Positions 31,260 through 34,423 of a stretch of DNA of 34,423 bases are shown in pieces (the stretch's first letter is position 1; each line of letters starts with the position of its first letter). The translations under genes and the position numbers were made by a program. The stretch comes from Firmicutes bacterium UBA2530. GTDB lineage: Bacteria; Bacillota; Clostridia; Tissierellales; Sedimentibacteraceae. The stretch lies in NCBI GenBank assembly GCA_002340985.1, contig DDNC01000011.1, forward strand, positions 49,972-84,394. The letters run 5' to 3'. The notes under the pieces were generated by a model, which saw only the letters and a list, made by a program, of their open reading frames with translations, did no database searches and was not told where the DNA came from.

Positions 31260-32126
31260 ATGAATAATGTAAATTGTAGTATTATAAAGGATATTTTGCC
31301 TTTGTATATTGATAATCTTATAAGCGAAGATACAAGGAAGTTTGTAGAAAATCACATACAAAATTGTGACGAATGTAGAAAAGAACTTTCTTTATTAAAA
31401 ACAGATTTAAATGTACCAGAAGCTATAATAAACGAGCAAGACGGTGTTGCCATTCTGAAAAAATTAAGATTGGATATAAGGAAAAAACGAGTATTTACAG
31501 GAATACTTTCAGCTATTATTGTAATATTGTCTTTTGCATATCTGACTGCACCCGAATATCTACCATATACCGAATCATTAGAAATTGCCGCTGCAAAGGA
31601 AAATAATGGTAGCGTAACACTTTCATTCACAGGAGAATATGAGCTTTCGCAAAGAGCACAGGGTGTATATGGCATAAGCCTTTATGATACAATTTGGAAC
31701 AAACTCTTTAATACCGAGAAAAAGCAAACAATAATAGTAAACCCAAACGGAGAAGCAGTTAATACCATTTATTATGTATCCAATGGGGGCCAAGAAGATA
31801 AGGTAATCTATGGTGAAAATCCCATTTATAATGGAGGAGTTATGACCTTACCACGATTGTTTTTGAATTACTATATTACTCTTGACATATTAATTGCGCT
31901 TGTTTTAGCAGTATTCTTTCTAATGTTCAGAAAGAAAGAAAAGGTTAAAGCTATAATAGTAAAGATGCTATTTGTTCTTGTTTCTTACTTTGTAAGTCAT
32001 GTTATGATTACAGGATTTAATGCTACCTCATACTCAGCAACTAGAGATTTTTGTTTGATTTTGCTTTTAGCAATCCCCATATATTTCATAGCCTACATTT
32101 TTTATGAAAAGAAAAAGAACAGTTGA
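31260..32126 (+). CDS. Zinc-finger (zf-HC2) anti-sigma-factor-like membrane protein
   Basis: 288 residues. N-terminal zf-HC2 motif H-x3-C-x2-C (His32, Cys36, Cys39) after the typical opening CSIIKDILPLYIDNLIS, one membrane helix at about 75-95, an extracellular domain of about 110 residues, then four C-terminal hydrophobic segments. This is the architecture of ECF anti-sigma factors. No sigma-factor gene is adjacent: upstream lies the tRNA-Ser and its terminator, downstream an unrelated regulator. The start at 31260 follows AAAGGGAGG; a GTG at 31242 is part of that site and was not used. A TGTAAC at 31210-31215 resembles an ECF -35 but I see no matching -10. Confidence 0.82.
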   Translation: MNNVNCSIIKDILPLYIDNLISEDTRKFVENHIQNCDECRKELSLLKTDLNVPEAIINEQDGVAILKKLRLDIRKKRVFTGILSAIIVILSFAYLTAPEYLPYTESLEIAAAKENNGSVTLSFTGEYELSQRAQGVYGISLYDTIWNKLFNTEKKQTIIVNPNGEAVNTIYYVSNGGQEDKVIYGENPIYNGGVMTLPRLFLNYYITLDILIALVLAVFFLMFRKKEKVKAIIVKMLFVLVSYFVSHVMITGFNATSYSATRDFCLILLLAIPIYFIAYIFYEKKKNS

Positions 32127-32471
32127 AATTTGGGTACTAACTATTATGAGCATAATCTATGGTGCATAATATTTCAAATCCCAACAAAAAATTCCACGAT
32201 ATCTTAATACAGCGGAACTCGCATAACATTAGGTTAAAACAGAAGCACCCTGCCTTTTTAGATAAAGGTGGGGTGGTTATCTTTTTAAGGCCGAAAGGCT
32301 ATCAAATGCAACTTAATAAACACGCTCCCCTGCGGGGCGATGTGGAAGCTGCTGGGTGCTCTCGGAAATGCAGGTGTCAGATAATTTTGAAAACCCTATT
32401 GACTCTCACATTGTGGTATACTCTATACTGAGGATGAGCTCAAAAACACATATATGTGAGGATAATAAAAA
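32127..32471 (+). other. 345-bp gene-free region with stable hairpins and MerR promoter
   Basis: Holds an 11-bp hairpin (ACCCTGCCTTT 32247-32257 with AAAGGTGGGGT 32264-32274, two wobble pairs), a GC-rich hairpin (CGCTCCCC 32323-32330 / GGGGCG 32334-32339), and the MerR promoter at its right end. A small plus-strand reading frame (32159-32431) is not convincing as a gene. The left third shows nothing I recognise. Confidence 0.5.
32399..32429 (+). promoter_or_regulatory. MerR-type promoter with 19-bp spacer
   Basis: TTGACT (32399-32404) and TATACT (32424-32429) separated by 19 bp rather than 17, the hallmark of promoters activated by MerR-family proteins through DNA distortion. It is 42 bp before the MerR gene, so autoregulation is likely. 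Confidence 0.65.
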
Positions 32472-33290
32472 ATGCTGAAAATAGGTGATTTTTCAAAACT
32501 GTCAAGGATCAGTATACGGATGCTGCGCCATTACGATGAAATAGGTTTGTTGGTGCCTAAAAGCACTGATAGCTTTACAAGCTATCGCTATTATGGCGAG
32601 GATCAGCTGCCGGCTGCAGGCAGAATCACAGCGCTTAAGGATATGGGCTTTGGACTTGCAGCTATTGGTGAAATCCTGAAAATCTACAACAATCCACAGG
32701 TGCTGGCTGAATTTCTGACGGTGAAGCAAGCGGAGATGCAAGCAGAAGCCGAAGAAATCAGACGCCGCTTACTGCTCCTCGATACAGCCGTAGAGAGGCT
32801 GAGAAAGGACGAAACTGCTATGAATTATAGTGTATCATTAAAGACCTTGCCGGAGCGGTATGTAGCCAGTGTACGCAAGGTTATCCCCGCCTACGACCAA
32901 GAGGGCACTCTTTGGAACATGATGATGACCGAAACGGCGCATCTTAAAATGCAGCCTGCCGACAACTGTTACAGTCTTGCTATTTTCCACGATGAAGGAT
33001 ACAAGGAAAGCGATGTGGATGTGGAAGTCCAGATAAACGTGCAGGGGACATACAAGAACACAGAGCACGTCGCGTTTAAAACTATGCCTGAGGTAGAGAT
33101 TGCCTCAGCCACTTACAAAGGCAGCTATGAGCAGCTTACCGCTGTGAACCATGCGGTAGCCAATTGGGTAAACGACAATGGTTATGAATTTAATGGCGCG
33201 ATGTTTTGCATTTATCATGTCAGTCCGGCACAAACGCAGAATCCAGATGAACTGGTGACCGAGGTTTGCTATCCCGTCAAGAAAAAATAA
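32472..33290 (+). CDS. MerR-family regulator with GyrI-like effector domain
   Basis: 272 residues. MerR winged helix (about 1-70: KIGDFSKLSRISIRMLRHYDEIGLLVP), coiled-coil dimerisation helix (about 75-115), and a GyrI-like/AraC-effector ligand domain (about 118-272, ending DELVTEVCYPVKKK). This is the BmrR-like organisation that senses lipophilic cations or drugs and activates efflux genes, though no efflux gene is next to it. The gene is visibly GC-richer and uses more C/G-ending codons than the window average, suggesting transfer. RBS is weak (GAGGATA). Confidence 0.9.
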   Translation: MLKIGDFSKLSRISIRMLRHYDEIGLLVPKSTDSFTSYRYYGEDQLPAAGRITALKDMGFGLAAIGEILKIYNNPQVLAEFLTVKQAEMQAEAEEIRRRLLLLDTAVERLRKDETAMNYSVSLKTLPERYVASVRKVIPAYDQEGTLWNMMMTETAHLKMQPADNCYSLAIFHDEGYKESDVDVEVQINVQGTYKNTEHVAFKTMPEVEIASATYKGSYEQLTAVNHAVANWVNDNGYEFNGAMFCIYHVSPAQTQNPDELVTEVCYPVKKK

Positions 33291-33305
33291 CAATTTATAG
33301 CAACA

Positions 33306-33335
33306 AACCGTCTGCAATTGCAGGCGGTTGTTTGT
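33306..33335 (+). terminator. Terminator of MerR gene
   Basis: AACCGTCTGC (33306-33315), loop AATT, GCAGGCGGTT (33320-33329, one G-T pair), then GTTTGTT. Confidence 0.75.
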
Positions 33336-33448
33336 TATAATTGAAAATCGCATTTACAAAGCAGAGATAATTTTTAAATCTCACATCATCTTTTGGAAGT
33401 CATATAATGGATATAGTAATATTCAGTGAAAAAGGAGGATAAAGATAG

Positions 33449-34045
33449 ATGTATGGAAGATATAATCCAATTAGTCCGCAGTGTTTTTCCAACAGCATTA
33501 GCCAGTCGGAACAGGCTTTGAGCAATCGGTTTCGATTATTGTGGGAACAACATGTCTATTGGACAAGGATGCTCATTATCAGCATAGTTTTTGGATTGCC
33601 TGATGCGGAATTTGTTACAAATCGTCTTCTTCGCAATCCCAAGGATTTTGCGGCGGTATTGCGGTTGTTTTATGGAGATGACGTTGCTTCACATTTTGAA
33701 AAGTTATTCACGCAACATCTTACAATTGCCGCTGAGCTTGTTAAAGCTGCAAAAGACGGCAATAGTGCTGCGGCTGCTGAAGCTGAAAAGCGATGGTATG
33801 CAAATGCGGATCAGATTGCAGAATTTCTTGGAACGATTAATCCGTATTGGTCGGCGCAGGAGTGGAAGAAATTGCTGTACGACCATCTTGCAATGACGAA
33901 AAACGAAGCCGTCAATATGCTGACTCAAAAGTATGATGAAAGTATTAATGTCTTTGACAATATTGAGCAACAGGCATTGCTTATGGCAGATACAATGACA
34001 CAAGGCATTGTCAGACAGTTTCCCAACATTTTGGGCAGAATCTGA
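33449..34045 (+). CDS. Conserved hypothetical protein
   Basis: 198 residues, soluble, predicted all-helical: no signal peptide, no transmembrane helix, no cysteine cluster. Notable segments: LLWEQHVYWTRMLIISIVFGLPDAEFVTNRLLRNPKDFAAVL, then YNANADQIAEFLGTINPYW-like tryptophan-rich stretch at about 117-133. From memory, proteins like this are widespread in Paenibacillus and clostridia and are often annotated 'acetylglutamate kinase'; no kinase or ATP-binding motif is visible here, so I would not use that name. RBS AAAGGAGG is good. Composition is like the MerR gene rather than the rest of the window. Confidence 0.75.
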   Translation: MYGRYNPISPQCFSNSISQSEQALSNRFRLLWEQHVYWTRMLIISIVFGLPDAEFVTNRLLRNPKDFAAVLRLFYGDDVASHFEKLFTQHLTIAAELVKAAKDGNSAAAAEAEKRWYANADQIAEFLGTINPYWSAQEWKKLLYDHLAMTKNEAVNMLTQKYDESINVFDNIEQQALLMADTMTQGIVRQFPNILGRI

Positions 34046-34113
34046 AAATACAATGATGTCTTAAATAGACGCAGCAACATATCGTTGGCGCCAATCAATT
34101 GCACTGTAAGTGA

Positions 34114-34166
34114 AATAAATAACACCTGCATTTGAATTTGATTCAGATATGCAGGTGTTATTTATT
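34114..34166. terminator. Bidirectional terminator
   Basis: Perfect 18-bp stem: 34114-34131 with 34149-34166 (core ACACCTGCAT / ATGCAGGTGT), A-rich before and T-rich after. Lies between convergent genes. Confidence 0.8.
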
Positions 34167-34171
34167 CTGTC

Positions 34172-34423
34172 TTATTCCCTGCCATTAGCAAGGGAGATTA
34201 ACCCTAAGTCTATGGCAGTGGTAATAGCTTGAGTGCGGTTGTAAACATTAAGCTTTCTAAAGATGTTTCTTACATGATTTTTTACTGTACTTTCACTAAT
34301 AAATAATTGCTGTCCGATTTCTCTGTTGCTCTTTCCCAAACCAAGATTGCGTAGGATTTCTTTTTCTCGGGGAGAAAGTTTTAAAATCTTACTCATTGAT
34401 GAGTTTGGCGGGTTGTAGCGTTC
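34172..34423 (-). CDS. LuxR/NarL-family regulator, C-terminal part (5' end outside window)
   Basis: The minus-strand reading frame is open to the last base of the window, so an N-terminal domain lies beyond. The visible part is a complete LuxR HTH: LSPREKEILRNLGLGKSNREIGQQLFISESTVKNHVRNIFRKLNVYNRTQA, 74 residues from the methionine at 34396. Stop at 34172-34174. It could be a NarL-type response regulator or a LAL/quorum type regulator; the missing part decides. Confidence 0.88.
   Translation of the reverse strand, partial: ERYNPPNSSMSKILKLSPREKEILRNLGLGKSNREIGQQLFISESTVKNHVRNIFRKLNVYNRTQAITTAIDLGLISLANGRE

Noticed and set aside
32159..32431. Small plus-strand reading frame before the MerR gene
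   Set aside because: No RBS, no recognisable protein features, overlaps hairpins and the MerR promoter.
1..34423. CRISPR arrays, insertion sequences, prophage genes
   Set aside because: No regularly spaced direct repeats, transposase, integrase or phage structural genes were found on either strand.

Overview
The window looks like a chromosomal segment of a Gram-positive, probably spore-forming anaerobe of the Clostridia/Tissierellia type. Support for this: the DNA is AT-rich (about 40% GC by eye), ribosome binding sites are strong GGAGG-like motifs, and promoters are TTGACA/TATAAT-like. There is an S-layer-homology (SLH) protein, a SpoVB-like flippase next to a YabN-type MazG, oxygen-sensitive Fe-S L-serine dehydratase, a ferredoxin-domain aldo/keto reductase and RecD2. 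I cannot name a genus. I see no CRISPR array, prophage or recognisable insertion sequence.

Layout. 1-2717 (+): end of an M23 peptidase, then a short NfeD plus SPFH/band-7 pair. 2758-3336 (-): a DUF5317-like membrane protein. 3661-6232 (+): CNNM/CBS/CorC 'hemolysin' protein, M50 site-2-type protease and 5-formyl-THF cyclo-ligase. 6272-9234 (-): recD2-comFC, DNA processing. 9447-12797 (+): SpoVB-like flippase, YabN/MazG and HU. 12941-14202 (+): predicted metal exporter with a Fur-family repressor; a perfect 11-bp inverted repeat sits on the exporter promoter. 14215-18916 (-): a complete branched-chain amino-acid type ABC importer, livJ-H-M-G-F, with an intercistronic hairpin after the binding protein. 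19162-21519 (-): alr-glyA. 21799-23355 (+): ABC-F ATPase. 23407-27978 (-): SLH protein, TIGR01212-type radical SAM protein, AI-2E/YtvI-type permease. 28203-30832 (+): aldo/keto reductase and sdaAB-sdaAA. 30975-31060: tRNA-Ser(CGA). 31260-34423: a region of more accessory character, with an anti-sigma-like zinc-finger protein lacking a sigma gene, a GC-richer MerR/GyrI-like regulator, a conserved hypothetical, and the C-terminus of a LuxR/NarL-type regulator running off the window.

How the genes connect. Amino-acid handling recurs: amino-acid uptake (liv), alanine racemisation for cell wall (alr), serine-glycine and one-carbon metabolism (glyA, 5-FCL) and serine deamination (sdaAB/AA). Envelope functions are the second theme (M23, NfeD/SPFH, M50, SpoVB-like, SLH).

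The most interesting non-coding signals are three. First, a dispersed element of about 103 bp occurs twice (3446-3548 + and 21619-21720 -); it folds into two adjacent stems whose sequence differences are largely paired, i.e. covarying. Second, three consensus DnaA boxes in one orientation and near-helical spacing lie over the promoter of the radical SAM gene. Third, the Fur-type operator overlaps the -10 box of the metal exporter. None matches a known complete novel system; the repeat element is the best candidate for something undescribed.
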